Positions 25,303 through 34,900 of a stretch of 64,000 nt of DNA are shown one piece after another; positions within the stretch are counted from its first letter, which is position 1, and each line of letters opens with the position of its first letter. The position numbers were made by a program, and so were the translations under genes. The DNA comes from Brevibacterium sp. JSBI002 (GTDB taxonomy: Bacteria; Actinomycetota; Actinomycetes; Actinomycetales; Brevibacteriaceae): contig NZ_CP110341.1 of NCBI RefSeq assembly GCF_026013965.1, positions 3,286,001 through 3,350,000 on the forward strand. Reading direction: 5' to 3'. Under the pieces are notes generated by a model. That model searched no databases, was not told the origin of the DNA, and saw nothing but the letters and a program-made list of their open reading frames with translations.

Positions 25303-26725
25303 TCCCATCGCCCACGCCAGCCGCCTCGATCCCATCGATGCGGCCATCGCAGCCGTCGCCGCCGGCCGACCCATCCTCGTCGTCGATGATGAGGATCGGG
25401 AGAACGAGGGTGACCTCATCATGGCCGCCGAGTTCGCCGATCCCACGACGATGGGCTTCTTCGTCCGGCACACCTCGGGCGTCATCTGCGCACCCATGAC
25501 CGCCGACCGAGCCGCGTCCCTGCGTCTGCCGCCGATGGTCACCGACAACGAGGATCCGAAGGGCACCGCCTACACCGTCAGCTGCGATGCGGTCGGGGTG
25601 ACCACGGGCATCAGCGCCGCCGAACGCGCCGAGACCGGTCGAGTCCTCGCCGCCGCAGATCCTGATCCGGCAGCCATCTCGCGGCCCGGCCACATCTTCC
25701 CCCTCATCGCGAAAGACGGCGGGGTCCGCGAACGTCCAGGTCACACCGAGGCCGGAGTCGAGTTCGCGCGCCTGGCCGGTGCGCAGCCGGTGGCGATGAT
25801 CGCCGAGGTGGTCCACGACGACGGTTCGATGATGCGCTTCGACGCGGTGCGCGACTTCGCCGACGCCCACCACCTCGTCATGGTCTCGATCGAACAGCTC
25901 ATCGCCTACCTCGAGCTGCGTGATGCGGATGCGTCGGGCGACTCCGCGGCGGCCCTGTCGTCGTCCGCAGCTCTGTCACCAGCCGCAGCCGCGGCGTCGA
26001 CTGCGGATGATTCCCGCACCGAGGCGGCCGCCTCGTCGACGGTTTCCGGTGCCCCTGGCGGGAACGGATCGGCAGAAGCGACCGCGGAGGTGGCTCTGCC
26101 GTCGGAGCACGGCAGCCTGCGGGCCCGCGCGTTCACGATCAACGGGCATGACCACCTCGGCGTGTTTGCGGGGTCCCCGGATTCCGACGCAGCGGGTCCG
26201 GCGCCTCTCGTGCGGCTGCATTCGGAGTGCCTGACCGGGGATGTCTTCGGTTCGCATCGCTGTGACTGCGGTGAGCAGCTCGACCTGGCGCTCGGCCTCA
26301 TTGCCGAACACGGTGGGGCGGTGCTCTATCTGACCGGTCACGAGGGTCGCGGAATCGGGCTGAGCAACAAGCTGCGCGCTTACGCTCTGCAGGATCAGGG
26401 GCGGGACACCGTCGATGCGAACCGGGACCTCGGATTCACCGACGACGCCCGCGACTACCGTGCCGCGGCGACCATCCTGCGCTCACTCGGGCTGACTCGC
26501 ATCCGCCTGCTCACGAACAACCCGGCGAAGACCTCGGCTCTCGAAGAGCTGGGCATCACGGTGGAAGCCGTGGTTCCGCTCGAGGTCGCGGCGCGGCCGG
26601 AGAACACTCACTACCTGGCCACGAAGCGCGAACGCATGCACCACGTGCTCTCGCTCCCGGAGGTCACGGGCACATCCGGCACCGTCGGGGCAAGCCCGAG
26701 CAGCGCCGGGGCCGTCGCCAGCTGA
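25295..26725 (+). CDS. ribBA: Bifunctional DHBP synthase/GTP cyclohydrolase II
   Basis: 476 residues. The N-terminal RibB domain has [17 protein letters not shown] (acidic loop for Mg and ribulose 5-phosphate); the C-terminal RibA domain has [18 protein letters not shown] (zinc Cys) and [20 protein letters not shown]. It feeds both branches of riboflavin synthesis. The domains are joined by an unusually long Ala/Ser-rich linker (roughly residues 210-265). Overlaps ribE by 8 nt. ATG follows AAGGAG. Confidence 0.95.
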   Translation: MTDPIAHASRLDPIDAAIAAVAAGRPILVVDDEDRENEGDLIMAAEFADPTTMGFFVRHTSGVICAPMTADRAASLRLPPMVTDNEDPKGTAYTVSCDAVGVTTGISAAERAETGRVLAAADPDPAAISRPGHIFPLIAKDGGVRERPGHTEAGVEFARLAGAQPVAMIAEVVHDDGSMMRFDAVRDFADAHHLVMVSIEQLIAYLELRDADASGDSAAALSSSAALSPAAAAASTADDSRTEAAASSTVSGAPGGNGSAEATAEVALPSEHGSLRARAFTINGHDHLGVFAGSPDSDAAGPAPLVRLHSECLTGDVFGSHRCDCGEQLDLALGLIAEHGGAVLYLTGHEGRGIGLSNKLRAYALQDQGRDTVDANRDLGFTDDARDYRAAATILRSLGLTRIRLLTNNPAKTSALEELGITVEAVVPLEVAARPENTHYLATKRERMHHVLSLPEVTGTSGTVGASPSSAGAVAS

Positions 26726-26790
26726 AAACCCGCGCACCCACACAACACCCGAACCAGGCTCTGCGGAGCCTTCGAACAAAGGACACGATC

Positions 26791-27294
26791 ATGGCTCATT
26801 CCGGAGCACCAGAACTCACCGTCGACGCCGCTGACCTGCGCGTCGCCATCGTCGCCGCCTCCTGGCACACCCAGATCATGGACGGACTCGTCGACGGGGC
26901 TCAGCGCGCCGCCGCCGAGGCCGGAGCCGAAGCCACGCTCATTCGTGTGCCCGGCAGCTTCGAACTGCCCGTCGCCGCCGCCCGACTGGCACCGCACGTC
27001 GACGCGGTCGTCGCCCTCGGTGTGGTCATCCGCGGCGGCACTCCGCACTTCGACTACGTCTGCCAAGCCGCCACCGACGGCCTCAACCGGGTCGCCATCG
27101 ACTCCGGCAAACCCGTCGGCTTCGGCGTACTGACCTGCGACACCGAACAGCAGGGACTCGACCGCGCCGGGCTCGAGGGATCGGTCGAGGACAAGGGACA
27201 TGAGGCGATGACCGCAGCCCTCGTCACCGCTCAGGCCCTGGCGCCGTACCCTCAGATCTGCGCAGGGCTGAGTGGCGGGGGCCGCCTCGGGTGA
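26791..27294 (+). CDS. ribH: 6,7-dimethyl-8-ribityllumazine synthase
   Basis: 167 residues. The substrate motifs [11 protein letters not shown] and [15 protein letters not shown] are intact and the catalytic His is present in the latter. It condenses the pyrimidinedione with DHBP and forms large cage-like oligomers. Last gene of the riboswitch-controlled operon; 65 nt after ribBA with its own ribosome site (AAAGGA). Confidence 0.95.
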   Translation: MAHSGAPELTVDAADLRVAIVAASWHTQIMDGLVDGAQRAAAEAGAEATLIRVPGSFELPVAAARLAPHVDAVVALGVVIRGGTPHFDYVCQAATDGLNRVAIDSGKPVGFGVLTCDTEQQGLDRAGLEGSVEDKGHEAMTAALVTAQALAPYPQICAGLSGGGRLG

Positions 27295-27354
27295 GTGGGT
27301 CGGCCGACCCCGGCTTCCTCAGACCGATCGGACCGCAGAACCTGCTTCCCAACA

Positions 27355-27414
27355 GATAAGTGTGCGCAGATTGCCCGTTTGGATGTCCCAAGTGGCAATC
27401 TGCGCACACTTATC
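27355..27414. repeat. 21-bp perfect inverted repeat with 18-nt loop
   Basis: Arms 27355-27375 and 27394-27414 are exact complements, between convergent ribH and poxB. There is no T-run. Loop and right arm together contain CCCAAGTGGCA, which also occurs inside the inverted repeat near 47484-47553. Confidence 0.85.
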
Positions 27415-27465
27415 GTGCTGTGCGGCAGGTTGCGCCGGCGGCGCAGGCCCGCGACCTTGCTCAGC

Positions 27466-29181
27466 TCAGAACAGCTGGCGGAGGTTCGTTCGCGCCAGGT
27501 CGATGAGTTCGTCGCCCTTGCCCGAGAGCACCGTGCGGATGGCGTAGAGCGCGAAGCCCTTCGCCTGCTCGACGGTGATCGACGGCGGCATCGACAGCTC
27601 CTGGCGTTCGGTGACGACGTCGAGGACCGCGGGCCCGTCGTAGGCCAGGAACTCCTTGACGACCTTCGGCAGGTCCTTGGACTTCTCGACGCGGAAGCCC
27701 TTGATTCCGACCGCCTCGGCGATGGTGGAGAAGTTCGGATTCTCGAGCTCCGTGCCGAAGGTGACGAAGCCGGCGGCCTTCATCTCGAGCTCGACGAAGT
27801 TGAGCGAGGAGTTGTTGTACACGACCGTCTTCACCGGCAGCTTGTTCTGGGTGAGCGTGATGAGCTCGCCCAGCAGCATGGTCAGTCCGCCGTCGCCGGC
27901 GAGCGCGATGGTCTGCCGGTCCTCGTACGCCGCCTGCACGCCGACGCTCTGGGACAGGGCATTGGCCATGGACCCGTGGCTGAAGGAGCCGATGAGACGG
28001 CGCTTGCCGTTCATCGTCAGGTAGCGGGCTGCCCACACCACCGGTGAGCCGACGTCCGGGATGAACACCGCATCGTCATCGGCCATCTCGTCGATGAGCC
28101 GGGTGAGGTACTGCGGATGGATCGTCCGCTTCGACGGTGTGGCCAGCTCGTCGAGATCCTTGCGGGTCTTCTGATAGTGCTTGGTCAGCGCCTTGAGATG
28201 CGTGCTGCTGCGGTTGGGTTTGATCTGCGGCAGCAGCGCTTCGATGGTGTCGGCGACCGTTCCGACCAGCGGAATGTCGACCTTCGTGCGCCGCCCGATC
28301 TGAGAGCCGCGCACATCGACCTGGATGACAGTCGCGTCCTCTGGGTAGAACTGCTGGTAGGGCAGGTCGGTGCCGAGCATGAGCAGGGAATCGCAGTCCT
28401 TCAGCGCGGCGTAGCCGGAGGAGAACCCGAGCAGACCGGTCATGCCCACGTCATAGGGGTTGTCGTATTCGACGAACTCCTTGCCGCGCAGCGAATGGAC
28501 GATCGGAGCCTGGAGCTTCTCGGCGATGGCGAGCAGCTCGTCGTGCGCACCTTCGGTGCCGGCACCGGCGAGGATCGTCGTCTTCTTGCCCTTGTTGAGG
28601 GCCTTGGCCGCGGCTTCGATCTGGGACGCAGCGGGGACCACGTGCGACGGGTAGGACCTGACCTCCTCGGCGGCGGCATCGATGTCGGCCAGGCCGACGT
28701 CGCCGGGAATGACGAGGACGGCCACGCCGCGCTTCTCGATGGCTTCGCGCATGGCGATGCGCAGCAGGCGGGGCATCTGTTCGGCCGAGGAGACGTTCTC
28801 AACGTAGACGCTGCAGTCGCGGAACAGCTCGGTCGGATGGGTCTCCTGGAAGTAGTTCGAGCCGATCTCGTCGCTGGGGATCTGTGCGGCGATGGCCAGC
28901 ACGGGGACCCGCGAGCGCTGGGCGTCGAAGAGCCCGTTGATGAGGTGGAGGTTGCCGGGTCCGCAGCTGCCCGCGCAGACCGCGAGTTCACCGGTCAGGG
29001 CGGCCTCGCCGCTGGCGGCGAAGGAGGCGGCTTCCTCGTGGCGGACGTGAACCCATTCGAGTTGCGGGTTGACGCGCAGCGCATCGGTGAATCCGTTGAG
29101 CGAGTCACCCGGGATTCCGTAGACGCGCTTGACTCCGCTGGCTACGAGGGTATCGACGATGTTTCTGGCGACGGTGGGCAT
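27466..29181 (-). CDS. poxB: Pyruvate oxidase/pyruvate:quinone dehydrogenase (ThDP enzyme)
   Basis: 571 residues with the three domains of ThDP-dependent PoxB: PYR domain with the catalytic Glu in VRHEEAASFAAS, FAD-binding middle domain, and PP domain with GDGGLTMLLGELITLTQNKLPVKTVVYNN (ThDP-Mg site GDG-N). It decarboxylates pyruvate to acetate plus CO2 with electrons to quinone at the membrane. ATG at 29181 follows GGAAGGAAG. The long upstream open frame to 29379 is not family sequence. Single-gene unit; a small hairpin lies in its leader. Confidence 0.92.
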   Translation of the reverse strand: MPTVARNIVDTLVASGVKRVYGIPGDSLNGFTDALRVNPQLEWVHVRHEEAASFAASGEAALTGELAVCAGSCGPGNLHLINGLFDAQRSRVPVLAIAAQIPSDEIGSNYFQETHPTELFRDCSVYVENVSSAEQMPRLLRIAMREAIEKRGVAVLVIPGDVGLADIDAAAEEVRSYPSHVVPAASQIEAAAKALNKGKKTTILAGAGTEGAHDELLAIAEKLQAPIVHSLRGKEFVEYDNPYDVGMTGLLGFSSGYAALKDCDSLLMLGTDLPYQQFYPEDATVIQVDVRGSQIGRRTKVDIPLVGTVADTIEALLPQIKPNRSSTHLKALTKHYQKTRKDLDELATPSKRTIHPQYLTRLIDEMADDDAVFIPDVGSPVVWAARYLTMNGKRRLIGSFSHGSMANALSQSVGVQAAYEDRQTIALAGDGGLTMLLGELITLTQNKLPVKTVVYNNSSLNFVELEMKAAGFVTFGTELENPNFSTIAEAVGIKGFRVEKSKDLPKVVKEFLAYDGPAVLDVVTERQELSMPPSITVEQAKGFALYAIRTVLSGKGDELIDLARTNLRQLF

Positions 29182-29237
29182 TGACTTCCTTCCGTTGAAA
29201 CATGGCGCCGGGGCGCTGTCGCCAACCCCGGCAGGGC

Positions 29238-29255
29238 TGCCCCACAGGTGGGGCA
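29238..29255. repeat. Hairpin TGCCCCAC-AG-GTGGGGCA in the poxB leader
   Basis: Perfect 8-bp stem with 2-nt loop, 57 nt upstream of the start. It could slow transcription or stabilise the mRNA; no known element recognised. The 226-nt gap also holds one copy of CGCCGAGGCGG at 29335-29345. Confidence 0.45.
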
Positions 29256-29334
29256 TTGACCGCGCTTTCAGTCTAGCCCCGGTCTCTCCCGGTGCCGCTG
29301 TCCGATTCCTCACCCTCTGTGACAGAGATTTCCT

Positions 29335-29345
29335 CGCCGAGGCGG
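29335..29345 (+). repeat. Intergenic copy of the dispersed word CGCCGAGGCGG
   Basis: Extended match CTCGCCGAGGCGGCTC. One of 28 exact copies; here outside any gene, between poxB and the MFS gene. Confidence 0.6.
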
Positions 29346-29407
29346 CTCTGAGGGAATGCGCGAATGTGCAGACTCCCACGTCGAGGCGGCCCTGATACCT
29401 GCACCCC

Positions 29408-30577
29408 TCACGTCCGCGCGGACAGCACGGTCGCCAGGCTGAGCAGCCCGGCCATGGCCACTGCCATCATCGGATACCCGCCGAGCACCCCGGCCAAGGC
29501 GGGCCCGGCGACCGGTGCCAGTGCCGTGCCGGCGGTGACCGGGGCGACGAAGACCCCGTTGATCGCACCGAAGTTCTTCGTCCCCCACCGGTCGGAGACC
29601 GCTGTGGCCTGGAACAATGTCATGCAGCCGCGGACGCCGCCGGTGATCATGGCTATGCCGATGAGCAGCCAGAGCGGGCCCGGCACGAAGGCGAGCAGCC
29701 ACAGACCGACCGCTCCTGATGCGAAGAGGATGACGGTGCGCGCCCGAGCCGTGGTGTGCCGTTCCAACCACGGATAGCCGAACCGTCCGGCCACCTGACC
29801 GAAGCCGACGAGTCCGAGCGCGACCGCAGCCAGACTGTAGGCGGCACCGCGTTCGATGATGAGCGGGATGATGTTGATCGTCACCGCGAAGAGAGTGAAT
29901 GTGGCGATCGCAACCGCGATCTGCAGGGTGATGAACCGCGGGTGGCGGGTGACCTCGCACAGCTCGGCCCGGCTCGGTTTCACCGTGGACGCGGCCGCCT
30001 CGTCGGTCCATGTCCGGTTGAGGAAGAACAGGTGCATCGGCAGCGCCAAGACTGCGAGCAGGCCGGCGAGCACACCGTAGGTTCCCCGCCAGCCGAGTTC
30101 GTCGATGAGCCAGGCGATGATCGGCGCGAACACCGTCGAGGCGAGTCCGCCGACGAGGGTGATCGTCGTCAGCGGCTTCGTCCGATCGGCCCCGTACCAG
30201 CGGGTGACGACGGCGAACGCCGGCGGGTAGAGGGTCGCGGCCTGAGCGAATCCGGCGAGGATCCATGCACCGAAGAACACCCACAGGTTCGGGGCGACCG
30301 CGACCAGCCCAAGAGCGACCACCCCGATGGCTGTGCCCGCGCCCATGATCAGCTTCGGTCCGCGGACGTCGAGCATCCGCCCGACGCTCGGCCCCATGAG
30401 CGCGGAGACGATAAGCCCGACCGTCAGCGCCGCCGTCACCGCCGTATGGCTCCACCCCATGTCCGCCGAGATCGGGGTGACAGCCACCGGCAGCGAGTAG
30501 TAGAGCAATCCCCAGCAGACGAGTTCGGCGACGCACAGTGCGACCAATCCCCCGCGCGGCTTATCGGTCGTCATCAT
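29408..30577 (-). CDS. MFS transporter overlapping jetD
   Basis: About 389 residues, 12 helices (first: GGLVALCVAELVCWGLLYYSLPV), with GRMLDVRGPKLIMGAG as the loop 2-3 motif. It resembles the oxalate/formate-antiporter-like MFS group; substrate unknown. The start ATGATG at 30577/30574 lies inside the last codons of jetD, so it is probably translated from the Wadjet mRNA. A longer frame to 30664 would start deeper inside jetD with no support. No MFS protein is known as a Wadjet subunit; the link may be only positional. Confidence 0.85.
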   Translation of the reverse strand: MMTTDKPRGGLVALCVAELVCWGLLYYSLPVAVTPISADMGWSHTAVTAALTVGLIVSALMGPSVGRMLDVRGPKLIMGAGTAIGVVALGLVAVAPNLWVFFGAWILAGFAQAATLYPPAFAVVTRWYGADRTKPLTTITLVGGLASTVFAPIIAWLIDELGWRGTYGVLAGLLAVLALPMHLFFLNRTWTDEAAASTVKPSRAELCEVTRHPRFITLQIAVAIATFTLFAVTINIIPLIIERGAAYSLAAVALGLVGFGQVAGRFGYPWLERHTTARARTVILFASGAVGLWLLAFVPGPLWLLIGIAMITGGVRGCMTLFQATAVSDRWGTKNFGAINGVFVAPVTAGTALAPVAGPALAGVLGGYPMMAVAMAGLLSLATVLSART

Positions 30578-31910
30578 CGCCCTCACCGAGGCGGCTCTGT
30601 CCTTCCGTGGAACGTGCGGTTCCTGCAACGGTTCCTTCGCCGAAGTGATCCTCCGGCACCTCACCGACCGCGGTGCGCAGCCGGTTCAGTGCCGCATCCC
30701 AGGGGATGCGCTCCTGTTCGAGACGGACGTTTCCTTCAGCGCGGATCCGGTCGAGGACGCGCCTTTCAGTGCCCGCGAGGTGTGCGAAGGCACCGGTGCT
30801 CGGTTTCGGTTCGTCGACCCAGAGGTCGCGGTGCTCGAGCAGCGTCGTTTCGTCCATGAGCACGGATTCGACTTCCGGCAGGTGACTGCGCAGTCGGTTG
30901 AGGATCGCGAAACCATGCGAGTCGAGGTCGCCCCAATAGATCACGCGGGCATCCCGAACCCACTGCAGGCGTGCCACTCCGTCGACGGCGTATCCGGATC
31001 CGTGCACGGCGACAGCTCCGGTCCAAGAAGGCATGGCGAGAACGGATTCGAGGTTTTCGAAGACGAAGACGATCCTCGGCGCCAGGGGCAGGCCGCTGAG
31101 CTGAGAGATCGGTGCGGTGATGTCGTCGAGGGCGGGAACGCCGTTTAAAGCAGGAGCCCCAGCTGTTCCGGAATTCGCCGTGGAGATCAGTGCCGGCTCG
31201 AGGATGCGCAGGCGCAGGCGTGGTTCCGCGTCGAGCACACTCACGGCATCGGCGTGCCCGATTCCGCCGAGCAGAGCGGTGACGAGACTGCGGTGGGTTT
31301 CGAACCATTTCGAGTCGACTCCGCGAATCGGCAGCTGCCTGGGGCGCAGCGAACCGACCGGGTGCGTGCGCAGCCAGTCGACGACGTCGATGACGATAAC
31401 GAAAGCATCGTCTGTCAGGGAGAGGACCCGCTTCGCCTGGGATCGCACTGCCGCAGCAAGAGAGTCGCCGTCGGAACCGTTCGCATCGACGTCGCCGGTC
31501 GATGCCGATTCGCTCGCCACGGGCCCGAGCCGATCGCGGATCTGGCGGGCCCGATCGCGCAGCTTCCGCCAGTCACGTGCGGTGTCCCCGCCGACGAAGG
31601 CGGCCACCTCATCGGAGGTGGTCAGGCGCAGTCGGATGGGCACCCGCTGGCGACCGACCCGAGCCCAGCTGCGATCTTCCCAGTCGATCTCCAGCCCCGA
31701 GGCGGCTCCTGCCCTGTCCTCGACGGCCCGCCAGTCACCGGCCCAGTCGACGGCGGCAGACTGATCCGTGAGCACCTGCTTCTCCGTCGGCGCGTGGAGT
31801 GCGATCTCGACACGCACCTCGTCAACGGACTCCGCCGCCCACACGGCCATGGACGAGGTGAGACGCTTGCGCGCCTTCACTCGGGCCTCGGCGACGGAGA
31901 GCATGGTCAT
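30561..31910 (-). CDS. jetD: Wadjet subunit JetD (TOPRIM-like nuclease; DUF3322-DUF2220)
   Basis: 449 residues. The N-terminal DUF3322 part binds the complex; the C-terminal DUF2220 part carries the TOPRIM signature YWGDLDSHGFAIL, with GDLDSHG at 327-333, followed by LRSHLPEVESVLMDETTL and the conserved RLEQERIPW near 395-404. In type I Wadjet this subunit cleaves closed circular plasmid DNA once JetABC has extruded it. The end is a short acidic tail (GDDDDR). It overlaps jetC by 4 nt (ATGA). All motif residues seen look intact. Confidence 0.93.
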   Translation of the reverse strand: MTMLSVAEARVKARKRLTSSMAVWAAESVDEVRVEIALHAPTEKQVLTDQSAAVDWAGDWRAVEDRAGAASGLEIDWEDRSWARVGRQRVPIRLRLTTSDEVAAFVGGDTARDWRKLRDRARQIRDRLGPVASESASTGDVDANGSDGDSLAAAVRSQAKRVLSLTDDAFVIVIDVVDWLRTHPVGSLRPRQLPIRGVDSKWFETHRSLVTALLGGIGHADAVSVLDAEPRLRLRILEPALISTANSGTAGAPALNGVPALDDITAPISQLSGLPLAPRIVFVFENLESVLAMPSWTGAVAVHGSGYAVDGVARLQWVRDARVIYWGDLDSHGFAILNRLRSHLPEVESVLMDETTLLEHRDLWVDEPKPSTGAFAHLAGTERRVLDRIRAEGNVRLEQERIPWDAALNRLRTAVGEVPEDHFGEGTVAGTARSTEGQSRLGEGDDDDR

Positions 31911-34900
31911 CGGCCGTCGGACTCCCCAGCCTGCTCCGCCGCTCCACGATCTGCCTGTCCTCGGTCCGCCTCGGCGCTCGGCTCATCCCCGAATTCGAGC
32001 TCGACCTCCCCGGCGACCCATGTCGGCCGATCCGATTCGACTACGTCAGCCTCACGCTCGGCTCCGGCCACACCTGACTCCATGTCGTCGGACCCGGCAG
32101 CGTCACCAGCACCGTCACCATCAACCGCACCGCTCCCGTCACCGGCACCGTCGGTCTCGTCCCACACCATCGTCGAGGTCAGGGTCTTCTGCCGGCTCGG
32201 ATTCTCGATCGAGGTCGCCGCACCCACATAGGGTTCGATCGTCTGCAGCAGCTTCTGCGGTGTCGCCAGCACCATGTGGAACCCGAACTCGATGAAGATG
32301 TCCAGAGCCATTCGGGTATAGCGGGTGTCGGCCTTGTCGAAGGCTTCATCGAGGATGATCGTGCCGTACTTCGAGATCGCCTCGTCCGGATCTGCGAGCT
32401 GATAGCGCAGCGCTGCCGTCAGGCAGAAGATCACAAGCTTCTGCTGCTGACCACCGGACATCGCCGCACCCGAATCGTAGGTGGCATGTGCGCGACCGTG
32501 ATCGTCGATCTCCTCGGCGAGGAAGCTCACGTGCAGTCGTGTGTCCAGACATTGGGTCTTCCAGACCTTGTCGACGTGCTCACTGGAGGCGAATCGGCGC
32601 ATCACCTCGGCGAGAGTGTCGTACTTCTTCTCCGCAGTCTCCATATCGTCCTCACCCCAGCTGCCGCTCGCCACCAGGCGGAGATCGGCGATGAAGGCGT
32701 TGACGGTCTCGGACCGGCGGGTCTTGACCTTCAGCCGCAGGTACCGGTCTTCGTCGAACTGCGAGCGCAGCAACGAGGAATTGATGGGCGCGACTCGATC
32801 CTCGATCTCACGCGGAGCGGCATGGATCTCGTTGAGGAGTTCGCCGATGAGGTCTCGGGACCGTTGCTGCAGCAGCTCCCGGAACCGGTTCTCATGATCG
32901 GGCAGTCCGTGCGCGAGGATCTCATCGAGCATCGACAAGTAGGCGCGACGATCATCGACTTCTGCTGTGAGCTGGGACGAAACCGACGGCCATGCGGCCT
33001 TGAACTCAGCGGCCAAGCGTGTCACGGACTGACCGGCACGGCTGGCATCCGCCTGCGCCCGGTCCTTCTCCTCCTGCAGGACCTGCGAGACCTGCTGGCC
33101 CACCTCGGCGAGGTTCTCCCGCTTGATGCTGCGTTGGATCTTCCGGAACCGATCATCCAACTCCTCGACGAGGTGGTCCTCCACCTCCGCGATGCGACCG
33201 GCGTTGACGTCGTCCTCGATCCGGGTGATGTTCGAGCGCAACCCCGTCGATTCTTCGTTCGCACGGCGTAGAGCGTAGTCGGCGTCGTTCCTCGCCTTCT
33301 CGGCTTCGTCCTTGACCGCCTTGGCTTCGCGTTCGGCTCCGATCGCCTGCTGCAGGTCCCCGTCGGCGTCTTCGAGTTCGGCCAGCTGCCGCTCGAGAGT
33401 CGCGACCTTTTCGGCCGCGCCGTCTCGGTCGACGTCGCGCCAGGACTGTTCACGGATGCCGGCGAGGATGCCGCGGCGCCGGTGTGCGGCAGCGGTTTCG
33501 GCATCGGCAGCCGCGACCACCTGTTCTGCCGCTGCAAGTTCCGACTGAGCCTCTTTGAGGGATTCGATGAGGGCTTCGAGTTTCGCTTCGCGGTCGCCGA
33601 GGACCCATTGGCTGCGATCGTCGATGGCCCGCCGGTCGTCCTTCTCGTACCGGGTGCGTGAGGTTTTGACCTGACCTTTGACGGTGACGGCGCGGTGGTG
33701 GTCGTCGAGTTCGTCCGGGTGGTCGACGCAGGCGAAGTCGAAGCGTTCGGACAGGGTGGTCCGGACCCAGTCGCCGAAGCCGGTGTCGCTGACATTCACC
33801 TTGTTGACCAGCGACTTCTCACTGCCCACGGGGCGGGGGCTCGGCACTGAGTGCGGGATCTCCTCGAAGACGAGCCGGCCGCGGATGCGGTGGGCATCGA
33901 CCCAGGTGCGCACGGCCGAGAGGTTCTCGGAGCGGACGAGGACCGTCAGCGCCAGCGGTCGCAGCACGCGTTCGATCGCGCCCGTCCATCGGGCTTCGGA
34001 CGGGTCGACTTCGATGAGTTCGGCCGCGAACGGCAGCGCTTTCTCGCTCAGTCCGGTGCCGGCGGCGAGCTCGGACCGGATCGCCATGAGGTTGTTCGGC
34101 ACTGTTGAGCCGGACCGCCGCAGGGATTCGATCTCCCCTTCGAGTTCGCGGACATTCGCCCGTGCCTGGGAGAAGCGGTCGTGGTCGGCGTGGCTGGGTC
34201 CGGCCACCTGGGACTCGTCGTCGAGGCTGGACGCGATCTGAGCCTGCAGTTCGGCGAATTCGGCGGCCGTGGTCGGGGCGTGCTCGATGCCGGCCTGCTC
34301 GAGTTGTCGAGCCAGCCCTGCCCAACGTTCGGCGATGGCACGGCGTTCGGTCTCGGCGGTATCGATACGCTGCTGAAAGTGTTCGGCCTCGGAACCGCCG
34401 AGCTCCAAAGTGGCCCGTCTGGCCAAGTCGTATTCGTCGACAGCGGCGTCGAAGTCACGTTTGGCGCGGTCAGCGGTGACCTCGAGTTCGACGATCTGCC
34501 TGGTCAGCGCCGAGAGATCGGCGCGGAGGATATCGAGCTCGCGCCGCTTCTGGTACGGCAGCAGAGATTCGCTGAGCGCGATCGACTTCGCGGCGATGTC
34601 GTTGGCGGTCTCGAAACGGGAGGCGGCTTCACGCAGCTGCAGCAGATGATCGCGCTGTTTGCGCAGTTCGACGACATGGTCATGAGCGTCTTTGAGGTCA
34701 CCGAACTGGGCGACGGCGGTCTCGGCGAGGTCGAAGGTCACCGGGCTTTCGAGCATATGGTCTCGGAAGAGCCGGTCGAGGCTGTCCAGGCTCTTCGCCG
34801 ACTGTGTCTTGTGCAGCAGCTGGAGCGCGGACTCGTCGGCCATGCCGAAGGTCTTGCGCATCCGTGCATAGAACTTCCCGTGGTGGCCGTTCGAGGTGAC

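Noticed and set aside
31254..32231. Plus-strand frame antisense to jetD/jetC
   Set aside because: Shadow of the jet genes; its product is a biased Ser/Pro/Arg sequence.
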